A DNA stretch of 64,000 nucleotides from Saccharopolyspora ipomoeae. GTDB taxonomy: Bacteria > Actinomycetota > Actinomycetes > Mycobacteriales > Pseudonocardiaceae. Below are positions 10,083 to 18,822 of the stretch, one piece after another. The stretch lies in assembly GCF_029952525.1 (NCBI RefSeq), contig NZ_JASAOF010000009.1, positions 158,715-222,714 of the forward strand. Direction: 5' to 3'. The number at the start of each line of letters is the position of its first letter. The first letter of the stretch is position 1. The notes beneath the pieces are model-generated. The model did no database searches. It saw only the letters and a list, made by a program, of their open reading frames with translations, and was not told the origin of the DNA. Position numbers and translations under genes: made by a program.

Positions 10083-11308
10083 TGGGCGGGCCGCTGAAGG
10101 ACCTGCGCGTCGTGGAATGCGCCAGCTTCGTCGCGGGCCCCACCGCGGGGATGACGTTGGCGCAGCTCGGAGCCTCGGTGATCAGGATCGACCCGATCGG
10201 CGGTGGACCGGACCACGCCCGCTGGCCCGCGGCCGGCGGCGGTGCCGGCGACTCGTACTACTGGGCCTCGTTGAACAAGGGGAAGCGGTCGATCACCGTG
10301 GACATGCGCAGCGAGCGGGGGCGGGAACTGGTCCTGGCGCTCGTGACCGCGCCGGGCGAGGATCGCGGGGTGCTGGTCGACAACGTGGTGGGCAGGCGGT
10401 GGATGGCCAACGACGTCCTCATCGCCCGCCGGCCCGATCTGATCCACGTCAAGGTGCAGGGTTACCCCGACGGGAGACCGGCCGTGGACTACACGGTGAA
10501 CGCGGAGGTGGGGATCCCGGCCATCACCGGTGGTGAGGACAGCGGTGCTCCGGTCAACCACGTGCTGCCGGCCTGGGACCTGCTCACCGGGTTGAGCGTG
10601 TCGACCGCCGTGCTCGCGGCCCTGCACCAGCGCCAACGCACCGGCGAGGGCGTCTACAGCGAGATCGCGCTCTCCGACGTAGCGCTGGCCGGTGTGGCGA
10701 ACCTGGGTTGGCTTTCCGAAGCGGCGGAGAACGGGAGGGACCGGCCGCGGCACGGCAACCACGTCTACGGCAGCTTCGGCGTGGACTTCGCCTGTTCGGA
10801 CGGGAAGCGGGTGATGGTCGTCGCGCTTACCCCCGCGCAGTGGAAGGCGCTTGTCACCGTCACCGGAACCGAATCAGTCTTCGCAGCGCTCGAGAAGTCC
10901 TACGGCACGGACCTGAACGACGAGACCGAGCGCTACCGGTTGCGCGACGTCCTCGCCGCGGTGCTCAAACCATGGTTCCTGGAGCGTGATTCGGAAGCCG
11001 TTGCCGAGGAACTCAACCAGGCCAGGGCGCTGTGGGGTCGTTACCGGGGAATGGCCGAGCTGGTCACCGCGCACCGGGGTGGTGAACACCCGTTGCTCGC
11101 CGACCTGCCGATGCCCGGCGGTGCTGCGGGGATCACCGCGCGTTCCCCGCTGCGCTGGAACGGCGAACGCGGTGAACCCGGCTCGGCACCGGTGCTCGGT
11201 GCCGACACCGACCAGGTCCTCGCCGAGGTTCTCGGGCTCAGCGATTCCGAGATCGGGGAGCTGCACGACCAACGCGTCGTCGGCGAACCGCGCGACTCGC
11301 AGCGGTGA
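10082..11308 (+). CDS. mct: Family III CoA-transferase, 2-methylfumaryl-CoA isomerase (Mct-like)
   Basis: A 408-residue CaiB/BaiF-family protein that most resembles mesaconyl-CoA C1-C4 CoA transferase (2-methylfumaryl-CoA isomerase) of the 3-hydroxypropionate bicycle. Shared segments include SFVAGPTAGMTLAQLGASVI, DPIGGG, WASLNKGKRSI, NHVLPAWDLLTG with the probable catalytic Asp166, and RPRHGNHVYGSFG. It shares a base with the thiolase stop. The proposed job is moving CoA within mesaconyl-CoA; the recall-based match is good but the substrate is not proven. A generic CoA-transferase remains possible. Confidence 0.75.
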   Translation: MGGPLKDLRVVECASFVAGPTAGMTLAQLGASVIRIDPIGGGPDHARWPAAGGGAGDSYYWASLNKGKRSITVDMRSERGRELVLALVTAPGEDRGVLVDNVVGRRWMANDVLIARRPDLIHVKVQGYPDGRPAVDYTVNAEVGIPAITGGEDSGAPVNHVLPAWDLLTGLSVSTAVLAALHQRQRTGEGVYSEIALSDVALAGVANLGWLSEAAENGRDRPRHGNHVYGSFGVDFACSDGKRVMVVALTPAQWKALVTVTGTESVFAALEKSYGTDLNDETERYRLRDVLAAVLKPWFLERDSEAVAEELNQARALWGRYRGMAELVTAHRGGEHPLLADLPMPGGAAGITARSPLRWNGERGEPGSAPVLGADTDQVLAEVLGLSDSEIGELHDQRVVGEPRDSQR

Positions 11309-11387
11309 GCCCGTTCCGCAACGACCAATCCGTCAGCACAGTCCTGCGGGAGATCCGTCCGGGTCCCGCTGAACGAGGAGAAGTTCG

Positions 11388-12764
11388 ATGTCCGACGAAC
11401 TGGAACCACCATCCGCTAGCTCCGCCTCCGGTGGGCCGGACCGGGCGGTGCTCCGCCGGGTCGCCGGTGCCGCGCTGCTCGGTTCCGCGCTGGAGTGGTA
11501 CGACTACTTCCTCTTCGGCGCGGCCGCCGCGCTGGTGTTCGGTGAGGTGTTCTTCCCCTCGCAGGACCCGACCGTTGCGGTGCTTCTGTCCTTGGCCACG
11601 TTCGGCGCCGGGTTCGTCGCACGACCCGTCGGCGCGGTCGTCTTCGGGCGCATCGGTGACAAGTACGGTCGCCGCCCGGCCCTCGTGGCCACCGTGTTGG
11701 TGATGGGGTTGGCGACCACGGCCATGGCGCTCATCCCGTCCCACGCCGCCATCGGCCTCGGCGCCCCGATCTTGCTCGTCGTCACGAGGTTGTTGCAGGG
11801 CATGGGGTCGGGAGCGGAGTACAGCGGGGCGTCGGTCTTCGCTGTCGAGTACGCGCCCCAGAACCGGCGTGGTCTCTACGGCTCCCTCTCGGCGGCCGGT
11901 GTGTACCTCGGCATGGTCCTGTCCTCGGCCGCGGTGCTGCTCGTGACCGCGCTGACCACGGATGAGCAGTTCGTGTCGTGGGGCTGGCGCCTCCCGTTCC
12001 TGGCGAGCCTGGTGCTGGTCGCGCTCGGCCTGTGGATCCGCGCGAGGCTGGACGAGACCCCGGAGTTCGAGCGTGAGGTCGCCGGAGATCACAACCCCGG
12101 CCCGGTGCGCACGGTGCTGCGCACGCAGTGGCGCAGCATGGTCCTCGTCGCCGCGCTGGTCGCGGCACCGCTCGCGCTGAGCCACTTGTACCAGGTGTTC
12201 GCGCTGTCCTACATGGCCAAGAAGGGCTACTCGTCGGATCTCGGCACGCTGGGTCTGGTGATCGCCGGAGTCGTGGTCATGGCCACGGCACCGCTGGCCG
12301 GCCTGGCGTCGGACCGCTTCGGCCGTCGACCGGTCCTGATGACCGGAGCCGGGTTCGCCATCGCCTTCGCGTTCCCCTTCTTCTGGCTCGTCGACACGGG
12401 ACAGCCCGTGCTCGCCGTTCTCGCGATGGCGATCGCGCAGGGAGGCAGCGTCGGCATCGCGTTCGGCGTCCAGGGCGTGCTGCTCTCCGAGCTGTTCAGC
12501 ACCGAGGCCCGCTACAGCGGCGCCGCCATCAGCCGCGAGGCCGCAGCCGTGGTCTTCGGCGGATTCGCGCCGTTCCTCGCCGTCGCGCTGTCCACGACCG
12601 CCGGCGGCGAACCGTGGCCCGTGGCGCTGTACGTCATCGGTCTCGGCCTCGTGACGCTGATCGGCGGCTGGTTCTCGCCGGAGACGGCTCGTCGCGGCTT
12701 GGCGCGTTCGCTTCCCCCGACGAGCGGGTCCATCGAAGACGAGGCCGCGTCGCCCGCGCGGTAG
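11388..12764 (+). CDS. MHS-family (MFS) organic acid:H+ symporter
   Basis: A 458-residue twelve-helix transporter. The N-terminal ALEWYDYFLFGAAAALVF is typical of the metabolite:H+ symporter family (citrate, shikimate, alpha-ketoglutarate, proline/betaine), as is the loop GRIGDKYGRRPALV and its repeat at SDRFGRRPVL. GAGGAGAAG precedes the ATG. Lying between the Mct-like gene and the acyl-CoA dehydrogenase, it probably imports a C5-C6 carboxylate or lactone used by this module. The substrate cannot be read from the sequence. Confidence 0.8.
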   Translation: MSDELEPPSASSASGGPDRAVLRRVAGAALLGSALEWYDYFLFGAAAALVFGEVFFPSQDPTVAVLLSLATFGAGFVARPVGAVVFGRIGDKYGRRPALVATVLVMGLATTAMALIPSHAAIGLGAPILLVVTRLLQGMGSGAEYSGASVFAVEYAPQNRRGLYGSLSAAGVYLGMVLSSAAVLLVTALTTDEQFVSWGWRLPFLASLVLVALGLWIRARLDETPEFEREVAGDHNPGPVRTVLRTQWRSMVLVAALVAAPLALSHLYQVFALSYMAKKGYSSDLGTLGLVIAGVVVMATAPLAGLASDRFGRRPVLMTGAGFAIAFAFPFFWLVDTGQPVLAVLAMAIAQGGSVGIAFGVQGVLLSELFSTEARYSGAAISREAAAVVFGGFAPFLAVALSTTAGGEPWPVALYVIGLGLVTLIGGWFSPETARRGLARSLPPTSGSIEDEAASPAR

Positions 12765-12811
12765 CAGACCGGTGCGACGAGCAGAACAGAGGAATCTCGC
12801 CAGGAGGAAGC

Positions 12812-14008
12812 ATGGCCAAGCTCGCCCAGACGTCCGGGCTCACCGATGTGCAGTCGGAGATCCTGTCCACGGTCCGGTCCTTCGTGGACAAGGAGATCAT
12901 CCCGCACGCGCAGGAGCTGGAGAGCTCTGACGCGTACCCCGCGGAAATCGTCGAAGGCATGAAGGAAATGGGGCTCTTCGGGATCACCGTTCCCGAGGAG
13001 TTCGGGGGTCTGGGCGAATCGCTGCTGACCTACGCGCTGGTCGTGGAGGAGATCGCCCGCGGGTGGATGAGCGTCTCGGGCGTGATCAACACGCATTTCA
13101 TCGTGGCGCACATGATCTCCAGGCACGGGACACCGGCGCAGAAGCAGCACTACCTGCCCAGGATGGCCACCGGGGAGGTCCGAGGCTCGTTCTCTATGTC
13201 GGAGCCCGACACGGGGTCCGATGTGGCGGCGATCAAGACCCGGGCGAAGCGCTCCGCCGACTCCTACGCGATCGACGGGTCGAAGATGTGGCTGACGAAC
13301 GGTGGTTCGTCGAACTTGATCGCGCTGCTGGCGAAGACCGACGAGGGCGCGGAGAAGCCGCACGAGAACCTGACGACGTTCCTGGTGGACAAGCCCGCCG
13401 GTTTCGGCGAGGTGGCGCCGGGCCTGACGATCCCGGGGAAGATCGACAAGATGGGCTACAAGGGCGTCGACACGACCGAGGCCGTGTTCGACGGCTTCGA
13501 GATCTCCGCCGATCAGGTGCTCGGCGGAGAGTCCGGCAAGGGCTTCGCGCACATGATGGACGGCATCGAGGTCGGTCGGGTGAACGTGTCGGCGCGAGCC
13601 TGCGGCATCGCGATCCGGGCGTTCGAGCTGGCCGTCGACTACGCGCAGCAGCGCCGGACGTTCGGCAAGCCGATCGCTCAGCACCAGGCGATCTCGTTCA
13701 AGCTCGCCGAGATGGGGACGAAGGTCGAGGCGGCGCACCTGATGATGGTCAACGCCGCGCGGTTGAAGGACTCCGGTGCGCGCAACGACGTCGAGGCCGG
13801 GATGGCGAAGCTGCTCTCCAGCGAGTACTGCGCGGAGGTGACGCAGGAGGCGTTCCGCATCCACGGGGGCTACGGCTACTCCAAGGAGTACGAGATCGAA
13901 CGGTTGATGCGGGAGGCACCTTTCCTGCTCATCGGCGAGGGGACCAGCGAGATCCAGAAGACGATCATCAGCCGAGGGTTGTTGCGCGAGTACGAGAACC
14001 GCGGTTGA
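12812..14008 (+). CDS. Acyl-CoA dehydrogenase, possibly methylsuccinyl-CoA
   Basis: A 398-residue FAD flavoprotein that oxidises an acyl-CoA to the 2,3-enoyl-CoA. It has the three-part ACAD layout with FSMSEPDTGSD, GGSSNLIALLAKT, RRTFGKPIAQHQ and IHGGYGYSKEYEIERL; the GEGTSEIQ glutamate near the C-terminus is the likely catalytic base. AGGAGGAAG sets the start at 12,812. Flanked by mesaconyl-CoA genes, methylsuccinyl-CoA to mesaconyl-CoA is an attractive reaction, but it is shorter than the roughly 550-residue methylsuccinyl-CoA dehydrogenase of Rhodobacter and sits nearer to the FadE19 type. Confidence 0.85.
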   Translation: MAKLAQTSGLTDVQSEILSTVRSFVDKEIIPHAQELESSDAYPAEIVEGMKEMGLFGITVPEEFGGLGESLLTYALVVEEIARGWMSVSGVINTHFIVAHMISRHGTPAQKQHYLPRMATGEVRGSFSMSEPDTGSDVAAIKTRAKRSADSYAIDGSKMWLTNGGSSNLIALLAKTDEGAEKPHENLTTFLVDKPAGFGEVAPGLTIPGKIDKMGYKGVDTTEAVFDGFEISADQVLGGESGKGFAHMMDGIEVGRVNVSARACGIAIRAFELAVDYAQQRRTFGKPIAQHQAISFKLAEMGTKVEAAHLMMVNAARLKDSGARNDVEAGMAKLLSSEYCAEVTQEAFRIHGGYGYSKEYEIERLMREAPFLLIGEGTSEIQKTIISRGLLREYENRG

Positions 14009-14084
14009 CCAGCTGTTCGCGGATCGACGCGAGACCGCCGGTTCGGCGGAAGCGGCAGCGGTGACGACCTGGAGGAGTGAGGAC

Positions 14085-14969
14085 TTGGACGAAACAACTG
14101 GTGACAGGCCGCGGCGCTGCTGCTTGTCGGTTCCGGGCACGGATCCCGGCATGATCGACAAGGCTGTTCGCGCCGGTGCCGACGAGGTGGTGGTCGACCT
14201 GGAGGACTCCGTCCCGCCGCAAGGCAAGGAGGCCGCCAGGAAGCGGGTGATGGAGTGGCTGGCCGCGGCCGACGCCCCGGGCGTGTCCCTCGCTGTTCGG
14301 GTCAACCCGCCCGGTTCACCTTGGTGCCACGCCGATCTCGAATCCTGCGCGCACGTCCGCGGTGTGTCGTTCTCGGTGGTCCTGCCCAAGGTCGAGACAG
14401 TCGGAGACCTCGCCTTTGCGGACCGGTTGCTGAGCGGTGCCGAAGCGGCGGCGGGCAGAGCGGAACCGCTCGCGCTGCAGGCGCTGGTCGAGACGGCGGC
14501 GGGGCTGAGCCGCGCCACCGAGATCGCGGCGGGTTCGGTCCGCCTGCGCGCGATGATCCTCGGCTACGCTGACCTCGCCGCATCCCTGGGGCGCGGTGCC
14601 GAATCTGTCCCGGGCGCGTGGTTGCCCTCGCAGCACGCCGTGCTGACCGCGGCCCGCGCCGCCGGGATCGCGGCGCTCGACGGGCCGCACCTCGGCGTCG
14701 GAACCGGCGATGACTTCTCGTCGGAGGTGAAGTGCGTGGCCGGGCTCGGTTTCGACGGCAAGTGGGTCATCCACCCCCGGCAGGTCTCACCGGTCATCGC
14801 GGCGTTCACCCCGGACGCCGACGAGGTCCGGAACGCGCGGCAGGTGCTCGACGCGCTCGCGACCGCGCACCGCGACGCGAGCGGAGCGGTCGAACTCGAC
14901 GGGCGGATGATCGACGAGGCCGTCGCCGTCGCCGCTCGACGCACTCTGGCGAAAGCGGGTGTGGCGTGA
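14085..14969 (+). CDS. HpcH/HpaI (CitE-like) beta-hydroxyacyl-CoA lyase
   Basis: A TIM-barrel lyase of the CitE/malyl-CoA lyase group, expected to split methylmalyl-CoA or citramalyl-CoA. Visible are CLSVPGTDPGMIDKA, the phosphate-binding DEVVVDLEDSVPPQGK, metal ligands in ALVETAAGL and GYADLAASLG, and FDGKWVIHPRQV. The TTG at 14,085 has GGAGGAG at 7 nt, better than the in-frame GTG at 14,061, which would add 8 residues. It overlaps the hydratase gene by GTGA. Products would be glyoxylate plus propionyl-CoA, or pyruvate plus acetyl-CoA, depending on which CoA isomer is used. Confidence 0.82.
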   Translation: MDETTGDRPRRCCLSVPGTDPGMIDKAVRAGADEVVVDLEDSVPPQGKEAARKRVMEWLAAADAPGVSLAVRVNPPGSPWCHADLESCAHVRGVSFSVVLPKVETVGDLAFADRLLSGAEAAAGRAEPLALQALVETAAGLSRATEIAAGSVRLRAMILGYADLAASLGRGAESVPGAWLPSQHAVLTAARAAGIAALDGPHLGVGTGDDFSSEVKCVAGLGFDGKWVIHPRQVSPVIAAFTPDADEVRNARQVLDALATAHRDASGAVELDGRMIDEAVAVAARRTLAKAGVA

Positions 14970-15934
14970 TCGCCGAGGGACCGTACTTCGATGAGCTGAG
15001 CGTCGGACAGGTCTTCGACTCAGCGCCCGGATTGACCCTCACCTCCGGGCTGGCCCAAGCGCACCGGTCCATCCTCGGCGAACGCCTGGCCCTGCCGCTG
15101 GACGACGGACTGTCGGCCTCGGTGACCGGCGCGCCCGGTCTTGCCTCGCCGGCGCTGGTGTGGGACGTGGCGATCGGCCAGTCCACCGCAGCCACGCACC
15201 ACGTGAAGGCCAACCTGTTCTACCGCGGATTGGTGTTCCACCGCGCGCCGCACCTCGGTGACACGCTCCGCAGCCGAACGGAAGTCGTCGGCCTGCGCCA
15301 GAACCGCGCGCGCGAAGGGCGCTGGCCCACGGGGCTCGCCGCCCTGCGGATCACCACCGCCGACCAGCGCGGCGAACCGGTGCTGGACTTCTGGCGCTGC
15401 GCCATGCTCCCGCTGCGCGACCCGGAAGCGGTGACCGGCCACGCCGACGACCTCGACGCAGTCGGTGCGGCGGTGTCCGACGCATCGCTGGCGAAGGTGG
15501 CGGAGAGGTGGGACCTCGAACCGTTGCGCGGTCCCGGCGCGGCGCTGACCGAGGGCGAGGTGATCGAGATCGGCGGGGGAGACGTCGTCTCCAGCGCGCC
15601 CGAACTGGCCCGGCTCACGCTCAACATCGCGAAGGTGCACCACGATGCCGTGGCTGGCGGCGGTACGCGGCTGGTCTACGGAGGCCACACAATCGGCCTG
15701 GCGCTGGCCCAGGCGACGCGCGCCCTGCCCGGAATCGCGACCGTGACCGGCTGGCACAGCTGCGACCACCTCGGCCCGGTCGTCGAAGGGGACACGCTGC
15801 GCAGCGCGCTCACCGTCGAGCGGTGCGAACCGACGCGCGGGGGAAGGCTGGTGCACCTGCGCTCGCGCGTCACCGCGGACGCCCCGGTGCCACGTGACGT
15901 CCTCGACTGGCGGTTCGCGGCCCTCGTTCCCTGA
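14966..15934 (+). CDS. mch: MaoC-type mesaconyl-CoA hydratase (Mch-like)
   Basis: A 322-residue protein with two hot-dog units. It follows the mesaconyl-CoA hydratase layout: N-terminal GPYFDELSVGQVF, then GDTLRSRTEVVGLRQNR at the end of the first unit, and in the second NIAKVHHDA followed by RLVYGGHTIGLALAQA. The MaoC-type hydration of mesaconyl-CoA to methylmalyl-CoA or citramalyl-CoA is inferred. Adjacent Mct-like and lyase genes strengthen the reading. It is the last gene of the long rightward operon. Confidence 0.78.
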   Translation: MIAEGPYFDELSVGQVFDSAPGLTLTSGLAQAHRSILGERLALPLDDGLSASVTGAPGLASPALVWDVAIGQSTAATHHVKANLFYRGLVFHRAPHLGDTLRSRTEVVGLRQNRAREGRWPTGLAALRITTADQRGEPVLDFWRCAMLPLRDPEAVTGHADDLDAVGAAVSDASLAKVAERWDLEPLRGPGAALTEGEVIEIGGGDVVSSAPELARLTLNIAKVHHDAVAGGGTRLVYGGHTIGLALAQATRALPGIATVTGWHSCDHLGPVVEGDTLRSALTVERCEPTRGGRLVHLRSRVTADAPVPRDVLDWRFAALVP

Positions 15935-16091
15935 TGCCCCGGGTTGTGTTGGGAGGGGAGGTGTCGCGCGAAGGTGAGGTCTTAGAGCGCACTCGGCGGC
16001 ACCTCAACATCCCTCCACTGAGCTCAAATCCGCGGAACATGGCCCCCGGATCGTCCATCAGTTGTGAGGCCGAAAGCGCGAGGAGTGTCGA

Positions 16092-17093
16092 GTGGAGGAG
16101 GACCGACCGACGATCTACGACGTGGCGCGGCAGTGCGGTGTGGCGGCGTCGACGGTGTCGCGGACGTTCAGCAACCCAACCCGAGTCAGCGCCGTCACGA
16201 GGGAACGAGTCCGGGAAGCCGCCCGCGAGGTCGGGTACGAGCCGCGTCCGCTGGCCCGAGCGGAAGCCCCGGGACGTATTCGGGTGCTGACGCTCGTGGT
16301 CACCGACATCTCGAATCCGTACTACTCGACGGTGATCAAGGCGGCTCAGGACAGGGCGATCGAGCGCGGCTACACCTTGGCACTCACCGACAGCGACGAG
16401 TCGGCTCGAGTGGAGGCGAGCAACCTGCGGCAGCTGCTGGCCACCACCAGCGGCGGGATTCTGGCGACTTCTCGTCTCTCGGACGAGACCGTCCAGCAGA
16501 TCGCCGCGCACCGGCCCCTGGTGATGGTCAACCGTCGAATCGAGGGGGTGCCGAGCCTGGTCATCGACACCGCAGCCGGGATGCGCAAGGCCGTGCGGCA
16601 CTTGGCCGTCCTCGGGCACCACCGCATCGCCTACTTGTCGGGGCCGCGGAACTCGTGGATCAACGGCCAGCGCTGGCAAGCGGTGCGCGAGGAATCCTGC
16701 GCGCTCGGCCTGGAGGTGTCGTTCCTGGGACCGTTCGCGCCGAACCGGCGCGGCGGTCAGGAAGCGGCGGACGCCCTGGTCCTGGAGAAGGTGACAGCTG
16801 CGATCGGGTACAACGACCTGATCGCGATCGGTGTGCTGCAACGACTGCAGGTCATCGGGGTTCGGGTTCCCGACGATCTCAGCCTGATCGGATGTGACGA
16901 CGTCTTCGGCGCCGACCTCACCGTTCCCGGGCTGACGACGATCGCGGGCCCGGCCGACAAGCTCGGCTCCTACGCCGTTGACGTCCTGCACGCGCGGCTC
17001 ACCGGGAACGGCGAGGGGCCGGGGTCGCTCACCTTGGACGCGCACATGGTGCTCAGGGCTTCCACCGGGGCAGCCCCGCGCGTCGCGAGCTGA
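16092..17093 (+). CDS. LacI-family regulator
   Basis: A 333-residue repressor with an N-terminal LacI helix-turn-helix (TIYDVARQCGVAASTVSRTF, residues 7-26) and a periplasmic-binding-like sensor domain (VTDISNPYYSTVIKA; GYNDLIAIGVLQRL; LIGCDDVFGADL). GTG 16,092 lies a few bases after GAGGAGT. It is 157 bp downstream of the hydratase gene on the same strand and converges on the PucR gene. It may control the mesaconyl-CoA module or serve an unlinked target; the effector is unknown. Confidence 0.88.
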   Translation: MEEDRPTIYDVARQCGVAASTVSRTFSNPTRVSAVTRERVREAAREVGYEPRPLARAEAPGRIRVLTLVVTDISNPYYSTVIKAAQDRAIERGYTLALTDSDESARVEASNLRQLLATTSGGILATSRLSDETVQQIAAHRPLVMVNRRIEGVPSLVIDTAAGMRKAVRHLAVLGHHRIAYLSGPRNSWINGQRWQAVREESCALGLEVSFLGPFAPNRRGGQEAADALVLEKVTAAIGYNDLIAIGVLQRLQVIGVRVPDDLSLIGCDDVFGADLTVPGLTTIAGPADKLGSYAVDVLHARLTGNGEGPGSLTLDAHMVLRASTGAAPRVAS

Positions 17094-17183
17094 CCTGGCG
17101 AGGCCGCCGGTCACGGGCCGGGAACGCCACCTCCACGAGAGCGTGCGCGATCTTCCGGTGATCAGTCCGCACGGGACGCCGCC

Positions 17184-18719
17184 CTACTCGCCGAGGATCT
17201 GCCGTTCGCCGGACCCTGCGTCGTTGCTGGTCACCCCGGACCAACGTGCTGGGTCAGGTTCCATCGCCTGCCACAGTCGTACCGCGACCTGAAGACCGGC
17301 TGCGGTCCGCTCGTCGGTGATCTCCCGGCCCAGAGCGCGGGAGATCTGGTCCAGCCGGTGGTAGAGGGTCTGCCGCTGGAGGTGCAGGCGGTTCGCGGTG
17401 GCGGTGCGGTTGGCATCGCAGTCCAAGTAGGCGACGAGGGTTTCGAGGAGCCGCCGCGCCGTGTCTCCTCGCTGCTCCAGGAGCCCGCCGAGCTGCTCGG
17501 CCACGAAGTCGTGGAGCACGTCCTGGGCGTCCAGCCGGTGCACGAGCCGACGAACGGCGAACTCGGTCGCGTCGATGACGTGAGTTCGGGGCCGGGGCCG
17601 CAGCAGGAGGCAGCGTCGGGCTTCCGCGACGCTGTGGCGGATGCGGTGCGGGTTCCGTACGAGCGGCCCGATCACGACGGAACCTTCGAGTGACGACGTG
17701 TGGGCGCCAACGTCCTCGATGAGCAGGTCTCGCGCTCGCTCGGGCGAGTCTCCTGGTACGGCGACGACGGAAAGGTGCTCGTGGGCTCGGACGCGGCTGA
17801 CCGCCAACCGCCCGCGATGGCGCAGAGCGTGCTCCACCCAGCCGAGTTGCTCGTCGGTGGACACAACTGCGAGGTAACCGCACGCCTCGCTGAGCGACGT
17901 CGACCCGATCAGATCGGTGAGAGTCGCCGGAGTGGTGTCGGGCCGCTCGAGGGCTTCGAAGAAGGCGTGGGCGGCCGCTTCATCGGGGCCGACCAGGTGG
18001 GACCGCTGCAGCGTTAGAGCCAGCGATGACGGAGCACGGTCGAGCGCGGCGTCCAGGAGATCTGGGTCGGTCGAGGGGAGGGGCTGGATCCGCAGCGTGG
18101 CCGCGACGACGCCGTGCACGGCGATCGGCGTCTCGCGGCTTCGGACGGCCACCTCGGATGCCGGAGAGGCGTCTGCCTCGGTTGCCGCGAGGATGCTCCC
18201 CGCCGGGTCCTGGACCGACACTCGTGCGTTGAGCCGGCGAGCCAGGCTGTCCACCAGCGCGTGCACGTCTCCGCCTGAAAGCAGCTGCTCCGAGAGCTGA
18301 TCGGACAGCGAGTCGGCCAGGCGCAGCCGGGCGACCGATGCGTGGATCAACACGCCGTTGATCGCCTCGGTGACTTCGACGAACGGGACGGTCCGGCGAA
18401 GTTGCACGAGCGCGAAGTCCCGCTTCCTGGCTTCGTCCACCAGCGCGGCAGGGAGTTGTCCCGGGTGTTCCACGGCGACGGCCGTGACGTCGTGCTCGAC
18501 GAGCTCCGCGACGTAGCGGCGCTGCTGATCGTCGGAGGCGGCGGTCAACACCATCGCAGCGGTGAGGACGAGCTCACCTCCGCGGAGCAGGTGCGCCAGC
18601 TCGACGACCTCGCTGGAGTGAACCCACCTGACCGGCCGCGATGCGTCACCGGCGATCAGGACGGGGCGTGCAGGCCCGAGCGCGGGATGACGCAGAACCT
18701 CCGCCAGCGGGATGGACAT
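17184..18719 (-). CDS. PucR-family regulator
   Basis: A 511-residue activator with an N-terminal PucR (purine catabolism) domain from about residue 1 to 125 (MSIPLAEVLRHPALG, HSSEVVELAHLLRGGELVLTAA), a central GGDEF-like linker, and the C-terminal PucR helix-turn-helix (LLETLVAYLDCDANRTATAN, LHLQRQTLYHRLDQI). I chose the ATG at 18,719 because PucR proteins begin here; the longer frame adds a non-conserved 42-residue tail. It diverges from an NCS1 permease gene across about 100 bp and probably controls it. Confidence 0.9.
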   Translation of the reverse strand: MSIPLAEVLRHPALGPARPVLIAGDASRPVRWVHSSEVVELAHLLRGGELVLTAAMVLTAASDDQQRRYVAELVEHDVTAVAVEHPGQLPAALVDEARKRDFALVQLRRTVPFVEVTEAINGVLIHASVARLRLADSLSDQLSEQLLSGGDVHALVDSLARRLNARVSVQDPAGSILAATEADASPASEVAVRSRETPIAVHGVVAATLRIQPLPSTDPDLLDAALDRAPSSLALTLQRSHLVGPDEAAAHAFFEALERPDTTPATLTDLIGSTSLSEACGYLAVVSTDEQLGWVEHALRHRGRLAVSRVRAHEHLSVVAVPGDSPERARDLLIEDVGAHTSSLEGSVVIGPLVRNPHRIRHSVAEARRCLLLRPRPRTHVIDATEFAVRRLVHRLDAQDVLHDFVAEQLGGLLEQRGDTARRLLETLVAYLDCDANRTATANRLHLQRQTLYHRLDQISRALGREITDERTAAGLQVAVRLWQAMEPDPARWSGVTSNDAGSGERQILGE

Positions 18720-18735
18720 GCGACGTTCCGTCCAA

Positions 18736-18756
18736 TCAAACCTGGTGGATGTTTGA
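18736..18756. promoter_or_regulatory. Inverted repeat in the pucR/permease divergent promoter
   Basis: TCAAAC (18,736-18,741) and GTTTGA (18,751-18,756) form perfect 6-bp arms around a 9-bp spacer. A consensus-like -35 hexamer TTGACA (18,753-18,758) overlaps the right arm and points towards the permease gene, though I see no matching -10 at 17 bp. A regulator bound here could control both directions. Confidence 0.4.
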
Positions 18757-18822
18757 CAGAACGTACCTTGTTCCTCAGGGCCTCCGCCACAAGTATGGCT
18801 GGATGGCAATGCGGAGACGCAC

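Noticed and set aside
12512..14518. 668-codon open frame on the minus strand
   Set aside because: It lies opposite the MHS transporter, acyl-CoA dehydrogenase and lyase genes; the amino-acid text is Arg/Pro/Gly-rich with no family motif, as expected for antisense frames in high-GC DNA.
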